From JAJPKK01 sp963800215 (GTDB lineage Bacteria; Pseudomonadota; Alphaproteobacteria; Rhizobiales; Xanthobacteraceae), in NCBI GenBank assembly GCA_963800215.1, contig CAWCZY010000005.1:1-64000 (forward strand): a stretch of DNA of 64,000 nt. The letters are read 5' to 3'. This document shows positions 18,665-30,400 of the stretch, one piece after another. The notes beneath the pieces were generated by a model, which did no database searches, was not told the origin of the DNA, and saw only the letters and a list, made by a program, of their open reading frames with translations. Position 1 is the first letter of the stretch, and each line of letters opens with the position of its first letter. The position numbers and the translations under genes were made by a program.

Positions 18665-19648
18665 ATGAGCGAGTCCGACAGCGAAAAAAACGTCAATTCA
18701 ACCCCAAGCAAAGTAGCGGGGTCGGCGCTTCCTCATGTCGAATCCCCCTCGATGGTACCGGACGATAGTGCCGGGACACCGGCCGAAGCCATGAAGGCCG
18801 AAATTTCCAGTCCGGAGCCCGTCAAGGCCGAACCCGCGACGCCCAAACCTGCGATACCCGAACCCGCAGCGACTAAACCCACGGCACCCCTGTCGGCGAC
18901 CCGCAGCACCGCGCTGGTACTGACGCTTCCGCGCCGGGAAGAGGCCGCGGCCGAATTCGAAGCTGAACCCGAACCGGCCCCGCGGGCGGCAAAATCGCGG
19001 CGCTTCGCGTTCAGCCCGGCGGCGGCGAGCCTGGTCGCCGTGCTGCTCGGCGCCGCGATCGGCTCGGGCGCGACGGCGGGCCTGCTCTATCTCAACGCCG
19101 CGCCGGCGGCGATGCCGGCCGACCCGACGACCTTCACGGCGGCGCTCGGCCGGATCGACCGCGAGCTGGCCGCGATGAAGACCAGCATCGAGGGCTCCGC
19201 CAAGCAGTCAAGCACCCAGATCGCCAAGATCGCGGACCGCATGGACCGCGCCGAGAAATCCCAGGCCGATACCGGCGCCAGGCTGGCGCGGACGACCGAG
19301 GCGCTTGACCGCCTGGACCACCGCCTCGGCGCGAGTGCCGCCGCGGCCGCTGCCGGCGAGATCACGGGATCGCTCCCGTCCGCAACGCTGGCACCAGGAC
19401 CGGGCGAACGTACCGCCGCGCTGGCCGATCCGAAGCGGGCGGGCGCCCCCGCGCCGACGGCGATCCTCGACGGCTGGGTGCTGCGCGATGTCTTCAACGG
19501 CGCGGCGATGGTCCAGACCCCCCGCAACGGAATCCTGGAAGTCGCCCCCGGCGACATCCTGCCCGGCCTCGGCCGCATCGAGGGCGTCAAGCGCCAGGAC
19601 GGCCGCTGGGTGGTGGTGACCAGCCGCGGGCTGATCGTATCGCGCTGA
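18665..19648 (+). CDS. membrane protein with Pro/Ala-rich N-terminus and coiled coil, unknown function
   Basis: Not a named family that I recognise. Residues 1-115 are low-complexity (repeated EPVKAEPATPKPAIPEPAA). A single membrane helix spans about 118-145. A coiled coil follows, about 155-225 (heptad-like ALGRIDRELAAMKTSIEG...). A compact C-terminal domain at about 265-327 reads GWVLRDVFNGAAMVQTPRNG and GDILPGLGRIEGVKRQDGRW. This type II topology, with a small periplasmic domain, recurs in Bradyrhizobiaceae proteins of unknown role. It stands alone after the kinase. Confidence 0.85.
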   Translation: MSESDSEKNVNSTPSKVAGSALPHVESPSMVPDDSAGTPAEAMKAEISSPEPVKAEPATPKPAIPEPAATKPTAPLSATRSTALVLTLPRREEAAAEFEAEPEPAPRAAKSRRFAFSPAAASLVAVLLGAAIGSGATAGLLYLNAAPAAMPADPTTFTAALGRIDRELAAMKTSIEGSAKQSSTQIAKIADRMDRAEKSQADTGARLARTTEALDRLDHRLGASAAAAAAGEITGSLPSATLAPGPGERTAALADPKRAGAPAPTAILDGWVLRDVFNGAAMVQTPRNGILEVAPGDILPGLGRIEGVKRQDGRWVVVTSRGLIVSR

Positions 19649-19748
19649 TATCTTAGCTCCCGCATGTCGTCTGGTGTCGACAAAGCTTGTGCTCCCACCC
19701 GGCTTTTGAGTTAAGCTCCATGGGGTGTCACACCTCACGGAGCGTTGC

Positions 19749-20597
19749 ATGGCCGCCTTCGCCGCCTTGACGCGACGGCTGATCCTGACCGCCGGCCTGA
19801 TCGGGCTCTTCTTAGCCTCGGCCGAGGCGCAGGTGCAGCTTCAAGCACCCGGCAAGCCGGAGATGCGGGAGAGTTGTCCGGGCCTCGTCGCGTCGGATCG
19901 CCCGCGGGCGATTCCCGCCGGATTCGATCTCGCCGCTCTCGCCGAGGGTCAAGTCCGCATCACCTATAGCGGTCACTCGACGTTCCTGCTCGAGAGTCCC
20001 AAACTGGTGCGAATTGCCACCGACTACAACGACTATGTCAGGCCGCCGGTGCTGCCCGACATCATCACCATGAACCACGCCCATTCGACTCACTACACCG
20101 ACCATCCCGATCCCGACATCAAGTACGTGCTGCGCGGCTGGCGCGACGACGGCAAGCCGGCCGGCCACGACATCTCGTTCGGCGATGTGCGGGTGCGCAG
20201 CGTGTCCACCAACATCCGCAACTGGAACGGCGGCACCGAATTCAACGGCAATTCGATCTTCATCTTCGAGATGGGCAACCTGTGCATTGCCCATCTCGGC
20301 CATCTCCATCACACCCTGACCCAGCAGCAGCTCGACCAGATGGGCCGCATCGATGTCCTGCTGGTGCCGGTGGACGGCAGCTTCACCATGGACATGGAAG
20401 GCATGGTCGAGGTGGTGCAATCCATCAAGGCGCCACTGATGGTGCCGATGCATTTCTTCAGCACCTTCACGCTGCACCGGTTCCTCGATCTCGTCAGCCG
20501 CCATTACGACATCGAATACGCCGAAGTGCCGTCCTTCGTGGTGTCGAAGGAGACGCTGCCGACCAAGCCGAAATTCCTGGTGCTGCCGGGTCATTGA
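19749..20597 (+). CDS. secreted MBL-fold metallo-hydrolase (UlaG-like)
   Basis: The N-terminus is a clear signal peptide (LTRRLILTAGLIGLFLASAEAQ, cleavage after AEA). The mature protein is a metallo-beta-lactamase fold: ITYSGHSTFLLES, then NHAHSTHYTDHPDP (metal-binding His cluster), then CIAHLGHLHHTLT, LLVPVDGSFTMDMEGMVEVV and PMHFFSTFTLHRF. The pattern fits the lactonase/UlaG branch. The substrate is unknown. The start is at the ATG of the signal peptide; an upstream in-frame start adds eight residues. 30 bp before the dioxygenase gene on the same strand. Confidence 0.88.
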   Translation: MAAFAALTRRLILTAGLIGLFLASAEAQVQLQAPGKPEMRESCPGLVASDRPRAIPAGFDLAALAEGQVRITYSGHSTFLLESPKLVRIATDYNDYVRPPVLPDIITMNHAHSTHYTDHPDPDIKYVLRGWRDDGKPAGHDISFGDVRVRSVSTNIRNWNGGTEFNGNSIFIFEMGNLCIAHLGHLHHTLTQQQLDQMGRIDVLLVPVDGSFTMDMEGMVEVVQSIKAPLMVPMHFFSTFTLHRFLDLVSRHYDIEYAEVPSFVVSKETLPTKPKFLVLPGH

Positions 20598-20627
20598 GCC
20601 GCGGCGCTCCCAGGCAAGGAACAGCCC

Positions 20628-21138
20628 ATGCTGCCGATGCCGATCGTCGATCTCCTCGAACGCGGCCGCGCGCTGGCCGCGCGCGGCGAGCGCGTGAGCG
20701 TCTTGTGGCAGGAGCCGGAATCGCTCGCCTTCGTCGCGCGCGGCCGCGAATATCGCTCGGAGTTCCACATCAATCCCAGCGACGAAGTCGATGCTGATGA
20801 TCCACGGCGACATGCGCCTGCATTACCGCACCCCCGACGGCAAGGAGGAGGTCGCGATCGTCCCCGAGGGCTCGACGATCTATACGCCGGCCGGCACCCC
20901 GCATTCGCCCCGGTTTCCGCCCGACGCCTATCTCCTGGTCATCGAGCGCCAGCGCCGCGCCGGCGAGGTCGACCGTTTCGTGTGGTTTTGTCCGGGCTGT
21001 GATGCCCCGCTGCATGAGGAAAGCGCCGAAGTGCACGATTACCGGGCCGATCCGGTATCGAAGGCCTATGCGCGCTTTTTCGACAACGAAGAATTCCGCA
21101 CCTGCAGGAAATGCAAGCACGTGATGCCGAAGCCGTAA
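20628..21138 (+). CDS. nbaC: 3-hydroxyanthranilate 3,4-dioxygenase, frameshifted
   Basis: Ring-cleaving cupin dioxygenase of tryptophan/kynurenine and nitrobenzoate breakdown. The first part reads LPMPIVDLLERG and EFHINPSDEV (iron ligands His and Glu). The second part continues in another frame with MLMIHGDMRLHYRTPDG and PAGTPHSPRFPPDAYLLVIER, and ends with two CxxC pairs (CPGC and CRKC) of the rubredoxin-like site in bacterial enzymes. One extra base near 20790 explains the break (511 bases less one is 170 codons). No other kynurenine-pathway gene is adjacent. Confidence 0.87.
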
Positions 21139-21163
21139 CCGCGGGCGTCCTTCCGGTGAACTT

Positions 21164-21271
21164 GTCATTCCGGGGCGCGCATCTTTTGCGCGAAGCCGGA
21201 ATCCAGCTGCGGTGCGGCGGTGAAGCCGTCTGGATTCCGGATTCGCCGCTAACGCGGCGCCCCGGAATGAC
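21164..21271. repeat. 108-bp intergenic palindromic repeat, family B (copy 2)
   Basis: Inverted ends GTCATTCCGGGGCGCG and CGCCCCGGAATGAC; internal CCGGAATCC and GGATTCCGG. Same length as the copy at 9457-9564. It begins 26 bp after the dioxygenase stop. Confidence 0.9.
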
Positions 21272-21378
21272 CGCGTTCATGGAATCGGACGAGGTGAATT
21301 CACCGCGGTGTGCAACGTTAGCAATTCCGAAAGCGGTTCATGGTTATCAATAACCATGTCGCGTATCGGAGTCCGTGC

Positions 21379-21984
21379 ATGGCCGCGTTGGAGAATAACC
21401 GCTCCCGGCCGAGAGATACCGCCGCCTTCGTCTTCCTCATCGCGATGATCCTGGTGGCCGCCGCCATGTTCGGCTTCGGCGTGAGCGGGGTCGCGAGCGG
21501 CGCCGTGCAGAATTTGCTGCGGTCGGCGGGGTTCGGTGCGAGCGACGAAATCCACGCGGAGCTCGGCCTGCACAAAACGGAGATCGCCGACCTCGGCGCT
21601 TCGCTCGACCGGATGATCGGCGAGGCCGCGAGCCTCGACGCACGCACCCGCGACCTCGCCGATGGCGACGCCGCCCAGACCGACCGCCTCGCCAGGCTCG
21701 ACGCGGAGGTGGCGATGCTCAAGGCGAAATTCCACGCGCTGCTGCCGGACGATCCCCTGGAAAGCCTCGCCAATGGCGGCACCGATGTCCTGACGCTGCG
21801 CTCGACGCTGGACGCCCAGGCCGAGCGAAGCCGCAACGAATTCAACGCCCTCAACAAGCGCATCGACTACCTGGAAGACCTGATCGCCTCGTCCGACACG
21901 ACCGGCGCGGTCCGCGCGCCGGAAAAGCACAGGCGCCACGGCGCTAACGCGAGCTCAGGGGCGGGCGCGCCGCGCGGGAATTAA
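21379..21984 (+). CDS. membrane-anchored coiled-coil protein, unknown function
   Basis: One N-terminal membrane helix (TAAFVFLIAMILVAAAMFGFGV, residues about 14-36), then a long coiled coil (residues about 55-185) with heptad-like spacing. The C-terminal tail is basic. I chose ATG 21379 because the longer frame from 21340 adds a polar stretch with no family support. No enzyme motif is visible and I do not recognise it. It resembles the 18665-19648 protein in layout (helix then coiled coil) but not in sequence. Confidence 0.7.
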   Translation: MAALENNRSRPRDTAAFVFLIAMILVAAAMFGFGVSGVASGAVQNLLRSAGFGASDEIHAELGLHKTEIADLGASLDRMIGEAASLDARTRDLADGDAAQTDRLARLDAEVAMLKAKFHALLPDDPLESLANGGTDVLTLRSTLDAQAERSRNEFNALNKRIDYLEDLIASSDTTGAVRAPEKHRRHGANASSGAGAPRGN

Positions 21985-22001
21985 GGTTCGCCCGTGCGGG
22001 C

Positions 22002-22592
22002 TCAGCCGAGCGGCGTATCGCGGTAGATGTCCTTGACCGGACAGGCCAGGCCGAACTCCGGCAGGGCGAGTTCGTCGGCACCATTCAACACCTGCGAAAC
22101 CCAGCCGTCGCCGGTTCGACAGTCTACGATGATTTCCAGGCGATCCTGGCGGATCAGCAGGATGCAGGTGCAGTGTGGATGCGCGCGGTAGATGTCGCGC
22201 TTGCTTTCGATGATATCCTTGTCGCTCTCGGACAGGACCTCGGCCACCAGATAAAAGCGCTCCGCATAGCGCGGGTCCGGATTCTCGTCTTCCCGTATCA
22301 CCGCCACATCGGGCTCGGGATCGTAAGGCACTGTGGAGACGATGTTCACGCCGATGTTTTGATAGGCGGCGAACCCCGGATGCTGGCGTTTGAGCGCGGC
22401 GTTCAGCAGCGATTCGAGATTGCTCGCGATCCGCTGATGGCGGCGGTTCGGCGGCGTCATCATCGTCGGCATGCCCTCGATCAATTCCCAATGCTCCTCG
22501 TCGGGCCGCGACGCGAGCCACGCGCGGAACGAGGCAACCGAGAGGATCGGGGCATGCTGGCGCACGGCGCCGGTCATGGCATTCGTCTCCAT
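22002..22592 (-). CDS. Uma2-family (DUF820) putative nuclease-fold protein
   Basis: PD-(D/E)XK-like fold family. Visible elements: WELIEGMPTMMTPPNRRHQRI (conserved Glu and the H-x3-I helix), YDPEPDVAVIRED (catalytic-type Asp), YLVAEVLSESDKD (Glu of the E-x-K core) and SKRDIYRAHPHC (Lys and Tyr). It is 196 residues, usual for the family. Most members are uncharacterised and spread in multiple copies in cyanobacteria and other bacteria. It lies next to a toxin-antitoxin pair. Confidence 0.85.
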   Translation of the reverse strand: METNAMTGAVRQHAPILSVASFRAWLASRPDEEHWELIEGMPTMMTPPNRRHQRIASNLESLLNAALKRQHPGFAAYQNIGVNIVSTVPYDPEPDVAVIREDENPDPRYAERFYLVAEVLSESDKDIIESKRDIYRAHPHCTCILLIRQDRLEIIVDCRTGDGWVSQVLNGADELALPEFGLACPVKDIYRDTPLG

Positions 22593-22670
22593 TTGCTGCG
22601 GACGCCATCATAAGGGGCATGGCTGGGGCCAACAAGGCTCGCCGGTGTGGCGCCCGGTTTGGAATCTCCG

Positions 22671-23084
22671 CTATGCGGTGAACGGATCGAGATACGGCAC
22701 GCCGGCTGACGCGATGTCAGCGACGTTGCGGGTCACCAGCGTCAGGCCATGCACTTTGGCGGTCGCCGCCAGGAGCCCATCGATCAGCGGCACGGGATTG
22801 GGAATGGCGAGCAGCGCCCAGGCTTCCGCAATCGGCTCGTCGATGGGAAGGACGCGGTCTCCGAGCCGGGTCCGCATCTGTGAGAACCATCGATCGAGAG
22901 TTTTCGCCTGTTCCGGATCGCGCCGCCGTTTCAACTCGATACCACGACGGATTTCGGCGAGGACGATAACGCTCGTCCCGATCTCCTCGACGGGCGTGCG
23001 GGCGACCCAGCGGGCTACGTTCGGATGGGCTCGGTCGCGCTTTCGGACCTCGGAAATGATGTTCGTGTCGAGCAGGAATTTCAC
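22671..23084 (-). CDS. vapC: PIN-domain ribonuclease toxin (VapC-like)
   Basis: Type II toxin. The PIN acidic residues are visible: FLLDTNIISEVRK (first Asp), VIVLAEIRRGIELK (Glu) and LIDGLLAATAKVHGLTLVTRN (third Asp and the TRN motif). I chose GTG 23084 as start because it overlaps the antitoxin stop (GTGA) in the classic coupled arrangement; a longer frame to 23102 lies inside the antitoxin gene. The expected activity is cleavage of tRNA or rRNA when the antitoxin is lost; the target is not predictable. Confidence 0.88.
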   Translation of the reverse strand: MKFLLDTNIISEVRKRDRAHPNVARWVARTPVEEIGTSVIVLAEIRRGIELKRRRDPEQAKTLDRWFSQMRTRLGDRVLPIDEPIAEAWALLAIPNPVPLIDGLLAATAKVHGLTLVTRNVADIASAGVPYLDPFTA

Positions 23085-23383
23085 AGACCGACCTCGCGCC
23101 AATCCCGTTGGCGCGGCTGGTCGAAAACGCCGGTGAAGGTCTCGTCTGGAAGTTCAGAGCCGAAGACGTCGAAGGCGGTCTCGACCTCGGGATGGATCAG
23201 GGCTTTCGCCAGCGCCGATCGAACCGCCTCGGCCTTTTCGGACTTGCCGCGCAGCGTCTCTGCCAGTGCCCGGATGAGGCCGGCATCCTTCTTGGGCGCC
23301 TGAACCTCGACGCGCACGAAACCGCGCGCCGCCGCGCGATGGCGGTGCGTCCGGGTCGCCCTGCGCTGGGATTTGCTGGCCAT
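23081..23383 (-). CDS. antitoxin partner of the PIN-domain toxin
   Basis: 100 residues. A basic N-terminus (SKSQRRATRTHRHRAAARGFVRVEVQAP) with a short beta strand resembles a ribbon-helix-helix DNA-binding domain; the helix ALAETLRGKSEKAEAVRSAL follows. The acidic C-terminal tail (ETAFDVFGSELPDETFTGVFD) would wrap the toxin. It overlaps the toxin start by four bases. The ATG at 23383 is preceded by a weak ribosome site, and a palindrome 31 bases upstream is a likely operator. The exact antitoxin family is not certain. Confidence 0.8.
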   Translation of the reverse strand: MASKSQRRATRTHRHRAAARGFVRVEVQAPKKDAGLIRALAETLRGKSEKAEAVRSALAKALIHPEVETAFDVFGSELPDETFTGVFDQPRQRDWREVGL

Positions 23384-23413
23384 GGGAGCTGCTTCAGGCG
23401 GCTTGATGATTGC

Positions 23414-23433
23414 TTCCGGGTATATAACCGGAA
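23414..23433. promoter_or_regulatory. palindromic operator/-10 region of the toxin-antitoxin pair
   Basis: TTCCGG and its exact inverse CCGGAA flank an eight-base AT core (on the minus strand TTATATAC) that contains a -10-like TATA sequence. It lies 31-50 bases upstream of the antitoxin start. This fits autoregulation by the antitoxin dimer covering the promoter. The palindrome is seen directly; the function is inferred. Confidence 0.6.
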
Positions 23434-23672
23434 ATTGTGGGAAGCCCAAAGAAAATTCTTTGGAGCGTGATCCGGTTCGGTGCCGTGTAGGATGAGGCGA
23501 CGGGGCGGATCATCCGTGCCCGGAAAGCCACCGCACGCGAAAGGAGAGGCTGCGAAGAAGCGAGCTTCTCCACCGGCCCGTAAAGCAGGCGCACGCACGA
23601 ACGCGGCGGCAGTCTAAGTGAGCGTGATTTTCGTTCGGTGACCGGTGACGCACCCGGATAGGGCCGGATGCC

Positions 23673-26091
<2,419 letters not shown>

Positions 26092-26242
26092 GAAAACGGG
26101 TTCGAATCTGCTGTCGGAACAGCACTTTATCCCGCTGTTCCTGTGACATGAATCGGCACCGTCGTACAGCGCAAAGTGATGTACTTTAAGTGGTTGTTCC
26201 CCAAGCAAATTTCAAGGCCGTATCACGGCTCCTCAAAGGCTT

Positions 26243-26273
26243 TTGCCGCACCGCGAAAATGCGGTTGCGGCAA
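26243..26273. repeat. hairpin-forming inverted repeat between recF and gyrB
   Basis: TTGCCGCACCGC and GCGGTTGCGGCAA are complementary around a short A-rich loop, with one bulged base. It lies in the 235-bp gap between recF and gyrB. Neither side carries a T-tract, so I do not call it an intrinsic terminator. Confidence 0.55.
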
Positions 26274-26326
26274 GGGCTATGCGACGGCTCCCGCAACCGT
26301 CTTTCCTGCCTCGCTCACGCCCCGGT

Positions 26327-27472
26327 TCAGGCCCCGCGCGGTGTCGCCCGGCCCGGGCTCACGTCGAAGATTTCGGCGCCGCGCGGCCACATCGGCGAAC
26401 GCGGCGGGATCGGCGCCGGTCATCCAGACCTGGGCGCCGAGCCGCCCGAGCGCGGCGAACAGCGCCGCGCGCCGGACCGGATCGAGATGCGCCACCACCT
26501 CGTCGAGCAGGATCACCGGCGCGGCGCCGGTCATGTCGGCGACGAGGGCGGCATGGGCGAGCACGAGGCCGATCAGCAGCGCCTTCTGCTCGCCGGTGGA
26601 GGCATCGCGCGCCGCGATCGCCTTTCGGCTCGTAATAGACGGCGAGATCGGTGAGATGGGGCCCGTCGAGGGTGCGCCCGGCGGCGGCATCGCGGCCGCG
26701 ATTGTCGCGGAGCACGGCGCGGTAGCGGTCCTCCACCTCGACGGCGGGTTCGGCCAGCACCATCGCCTCCATCCAGCCTTCGAGCGCGATTTCGGCCGAC
26801 GGAAACGCGGTCTCCGCGGCCCGCCGCGTCGCGAGCGCGGCCGCGAGCCGCCGCACCGTCTCGGCACGCGCCGCGGCGACGGCGACCGCGATCTCCGCGG
26901 TCTCGTGCTCGGCGGCGTCGAGCCAATGGGCATCGGGGCGCGGGCTCTCCAGCAGCCGGTTGCGCGAGCGCAGCGCGCGCTCGAGCGCTGACACCCGCGC
27001 GGCATGGGCGGCATCGACCGCGAGCACCAGGCGATCGAGGAAGCGCCGCCGGTCCGAGCCGGGTCCGGCGAACAATCGGTCCATCGCCGGGACCAGCCAG
27101 ATCACCCGCACATGGTCGGCGAACGCCGCGGCCGAGCCCGCCGGCTCGCGGTCGATCCGATATTTGCGCAGCCGGCGCGGTCTCCGCGCCGCCGGGCGGC
27201 TCGATGCCGGTGCCGAGGGTGGCGAGGCCGAGCGCGCCGTCGACCTCGGCCGACACCGCCCACGATCCGTCGCCCTCGTTGAAGGCGAGTTCGCCGAGCT
27301 CGGCGCGGCGCAGCCCGCGGCCCGGCGACAGCAGCGAGATCGCCTCCAGCAGGTTGGTCTTGCCGGCGCCGTTGGGCCCGACCAGCACGACGAGGTCGCC
27401 GGCGACGGCGACGCTCGCGGCGTGGTAGCTGCGAAAATTGGAGAGCGTCAGTCGGCAGATGCGGGCGTTCAC
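26327..27472 (-). CDS. recF: DNA replication and repair protein RecF, frameshifted
   Basis: SMC-like ATPase that loads RecA at single-strand gaps. The N-terminus is LTLSNFRSYHAASV and the Walker A is VGPNGAGKTNLLEAISLLSPGRG. The middle part is WLVPAMDRLFAGPGSDRRRFLDRLV. The C-terminal part carries STGEQKALLIGLVLAHAALV (signature), PVILLDEVVAHLD (Walker B) and GAEIFDVSPG. Breaks lie near 27175, 26625 and 26365; three inserted bases give 381 codons, the normal length. Between dnaN and gyrB in the conserved order. Confidence 0.94.
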
Positions 27473-27539
27473 GAACTCGGCCTCATGAACCCGGCGTCCG
27501 GTCCCGCCGCGGCGGCAGACGGCGCAAGGCTTCCAGCGC

Positions 27540-28658
27540 CTACACCCGCATCGGCATCAGCACATAGGTCGCGCCCTTGGCCTCCTTGTCCTGGATCAGG
27601 GTGGGGGAGCCGGGGTCGGCGAGCTTGAGCAGCGCGGTGTCGCCTTCGAGCTGGGCGGCGATGTCGAGCAGATAGCGCGAGTTGAAGCCGATATCGAGCG
27701 GGTCGGCGTCGTAGCCGACCTCGAGCTCCTCGGTGGCGCTGCCGGAATCCGGGTTGGTCACCGAAAGCACCAGGCGCCCCGCCGATAACGACAGCTTGAC
27801 CGCCCGCCCGCGCTCGCTCGCCACCGTGGAGACGCGGTCGACCGCCTGCTCGAAGTCGCGCTTGTTGACCTCGAGCTGCTTGTCGTTGCCGAGCGGGATC
27901 ACCCGTCCATAATCCGGGAAGGTGCCGTCGATCAGCTTGGAGGTCAGCACGACGGCGTCGTGGGTGAAGCGGATTTTGGACTGCGACAGCTCGATTGCGA
28001 TCTCGCCTTCGACGCCGTCGATCAGCCGCTGCACCTCGCCGACGGTCTTGCGCGGCACGATCACCCCCGGCATGCCCTCGGCGCCGGCCGGCGCTTCGAG
28101 ATCGAACTGGGCGAGGCGATGGCCGTCGGTCGCCACCGCCCGCAGCACCAGCGCTTTGCCGGTCCCCGCGGTGTGGAGATAGATGCCGTTGAGATAGTAG
28201 CGGGTCTCCTCGGTCGAGATCGCGAACTGGGTCTTGTCGATCATGCGCTTGAGGGCGGCGGCGGGAAGCGCGAATTTGTGGGTCATGTCGCCGGCGGCGA
28301 GATCGGGGAAGTCGCTCTCCGGCAGGGTCTGCAGCGTGAAGCGGGAGCGGCCGGCCCGGATCGACATCACCGCGCGGTCGCCGGCGGCCTCCAGCACGAT
28401 CTGGGCGCCGTCCGGCAGCTTGCGCACGATCTCGTAGAACATGTGCGCGGGCACGGTGGTGACGCCGGCCGGACTGACCTCGGCGGCGACGGTTTCGATC
28501 ACCTCGAGGTCGAGATCGGTCGCCTTGAAGGCGAGCTTGGAGCGTTCGGCGCGCATCAGCACGTTGGCCAGGATCGGAATGGTGTTGCGCCGCTCGACCA
28601 CGCGATGAACGTGGGACAGCGATCTCAGAAGCTCGGAGCGTTCGACCGTGACCTTCAT
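27540..28658 (-). CDS. dnaN: DNA polymerase III beta subunit (sliding clamp)
   Basis: Ring-shaped processivity clamp. The 372 residues form three clamp domains: MKVTVERSELLRSLSHVHRVVERRNTIPILANVLM at the N-terminus, FAISTEETRYYLNGIYLH near residue 150, and the C-terminal ATYVLMPMRV, the usual end of DnaN. The frame is intact. It lies between dnaA (331 bp upstream on the minus strand) and recF. Confidence 0.97.
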   Translation of the reverse strand: MKVTVERSELLRSLSHVHRVVERRNTIPILANVLMRAERSKLAFKATDLDLEVIETVAAEVSPAGVTTVPAHMFYEIVRKLPDGAQIVLEAAGDRAVMSIRAGRSRFTLQTLPESDFPDLAAGDMTHKFALPAAALKRMIDKTQFAISTEETRYYLNGIYLHTAGTGKALVLRAVATDGHRLAQFDLEAPAGAEGMPGVIVPRKTVGEVQRLIDGVEGEIAIELSQSKIRFTHDAVVLTSKLIDGTFPDYGRVIPLGNDKQLEVNKRDFEQAVDRVSTVASERGRAVKLSLSAGRLVLSVTNPDSGSATEELEVGYDADPLDIGFNSRYLLDIAAQLEGDTALLKLADPGSPTLIQDKEAKGATYVLMPMRV

Positions 28659-28989
28659 GGGAAATCCTGCGCGGTATGAGCTTGCCCGGCGAAGAGAGGG
28701 ACACCGGTTCCAGCGCGCCGTCAGGCTGAGTGGATACCGTTCAGCCGCCCCGGCCGCGCGCCCGACCCGGAGATTCGGACGCGCTCAGGACGTGAGACCG
28801 GATAGCACTTTTGCGCCGGGTGCGCTCCAGAAAATGCATCAATATCAACAAACCGGAACCGCCGGAGGCGCACCCGAGGCGATGCCGCGTCGGCTCGGAT
28901 ACTCGCCGCAGCGGTTCTGGGCCAATGGCTGACCTTCCCGGCTCTCGGGTCAGGCCACCCTCCCTCGGCTCATTCCTGCAACTGGCTTT
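28659..28989. other. dnaA-dnaN intergenic region, no gene seen
   Basis: A 331-bp gap. I found no exact DnaA box (TTATCCACA or its complement); the nearest resemblance is a TGGATA near 28730. No convincing promoter or terminator is visible. Confidence 0.5.
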
Positions 28990-30400
28990 TCAGGACTCGA
29001 TTTCGGCGGCCAACGCATTGTCGTTGCCGATCAGGCCTTCGATCTTGCGCACCGCATGCAGCACCGTGGTGTGATCGCGTCCGCCGAACCGGCGGCCGAT
29101 CTCCGGCAGCGAGCGCAGCGTCAGGGTCTTGGCGAGGTACATGGCGATCTGGCGCGGGCGGACCACATTGGCGGTGCGGCGCGACGACAGCAGGTCGCTG
29201 CGGCTGACATTGTAGTGGCGCGCGACGATGCGCTGGATGTCCTCGATCCGGACCCGCTTGAGCTCCAGCGGGCGGACCAGGTCCCGCAACTCGCGTTCGG
29301 CGAGTTCCATGGTGATCGGATGGCTGGTCAGCTTGCTGTGGGCGAGCAGCCGGTTGAGCGCGCCTTCGAGGTCGCGCCCGTTATGGGTGACCGAACGCGA
29401 GATATAGGCGAGCACCGGCTCCGGCACCGTGAAACCGGGGTGATGGAGCGCGTGCCGCCCGGACCCGGGCGGACAGGATTTCGAGCCGCAGCTCCTCGTC
29501 GAGCGACGCCGATCTCGACCGCGAGGCCGCCGGCGAGCCGCGAGCGCATGCGCTCGTCGAGGCTTTCGAGCTCGGTCGGCGGCCGGTCGGCGGCCACCAC
29601 GACCTGGCGGCCGCCGTCGAGCAGCGAATTGAGGGTATGGGAGAATTCCGCCTGGCTGTTCTTGCCCTGGAGGAACTGCAGGTCGTCGATCACCAGCACC
29701 TCGATGCCGCGCAGCGCGTCCTTGAAGGCGAGCGCGGTCTGGCTGCGCAGCGCCGAGGCGAAGCCGAACATGAAGCGCTCGGCGGTGAGATAGAGCGCGG
29801 TGCGCTCGCCGCTGGCATTGGTCTTCAAGGCGATCGCCTGGAGCAGGTGGGTCTTGCCGAGCCCGACCCCGGCATGGATGAACAGCGGATTGAACATCAC
29901 GGGGTCGTTGCGCCGCCCCATCGCCACCTGCTTGGCGGCGGCATGGGCGAGCGTGTTGGAGCGTCCGACCACGAAGGAATCGAATGTGAGCCGGGGATCG
30001 AGCGGAGAGCCGCCATGGGAATCATGGATGGGCGCGATCCGGGCGAGGCGAGCGCCTTGATGTCGGTCTCTGTGGTGGCCGGCGTCGCGTTTCTCCGCCG
30101 GCGGCGGCGGCCTGGGCCGTCGCGCAGGGTGGCGCGATGCGGATCGCCGCCGAGCGGACCGAGAGGTCGATGCGCCGCACGGTCGGGCGCTCGGCCTGCC
30201 AGCAGGCCAGCAGCCGCTCGCTGTAATGGGACTGGATCCAGCTCTTCAGGAAGCGGGTGGGCACCGAGATGCGGGCGGTTTCGAGGATCCAGGCTCTCGA
30301 GCTCCATGCGCGCAAACCAGCTCGTGTAGATGGCCTCGCCGAGTTCGGCGTGGAGCCGTTTCTTCACGCGAGACCAGCATTCGTCGGGAACGTCCGGCAT
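28990..30400 (-). CDS. dnaA: chromosomal replication initiator DnaA, frameshifted
   Basis: AAA+ initiator of replication. Domain I: CWSRVKKRLHAELGEAIYTSW, then VPTRFLKSWIQSHYSERLL. Domain III: LTFDSFVVGRSNTLAHAAA, Walker A in HAGVGLGKTHLLQA, Walker B in VLVIDDLQFLQGK. Domain IV carries the DnaA-box-binding signature FGGRDHTTVLHAVRKIEGL. The frame changes about four times (near 30290, 30010-30090, 29515 and 29465). 1411 bases less four is 469 codons, a normal length. I chose ATG 30400 (MPDVPDECW); an in-frame ATG at 30520 would add 40 residues. Confidence 0.94.

Noticed and set aside
23450..23672. Small plus-strand Lys/Ala-rich frame near 23518-23620
   Set aside because: About 33 codons of basic low-complexity sequence from a GTG, without family pattern; could be chance.
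26243..26273. Possible intrinsic terminator after recF
   Set aside because: The hairpin is good, but no T-tract follows on either strand, so it is listed only as an inverted repeat.
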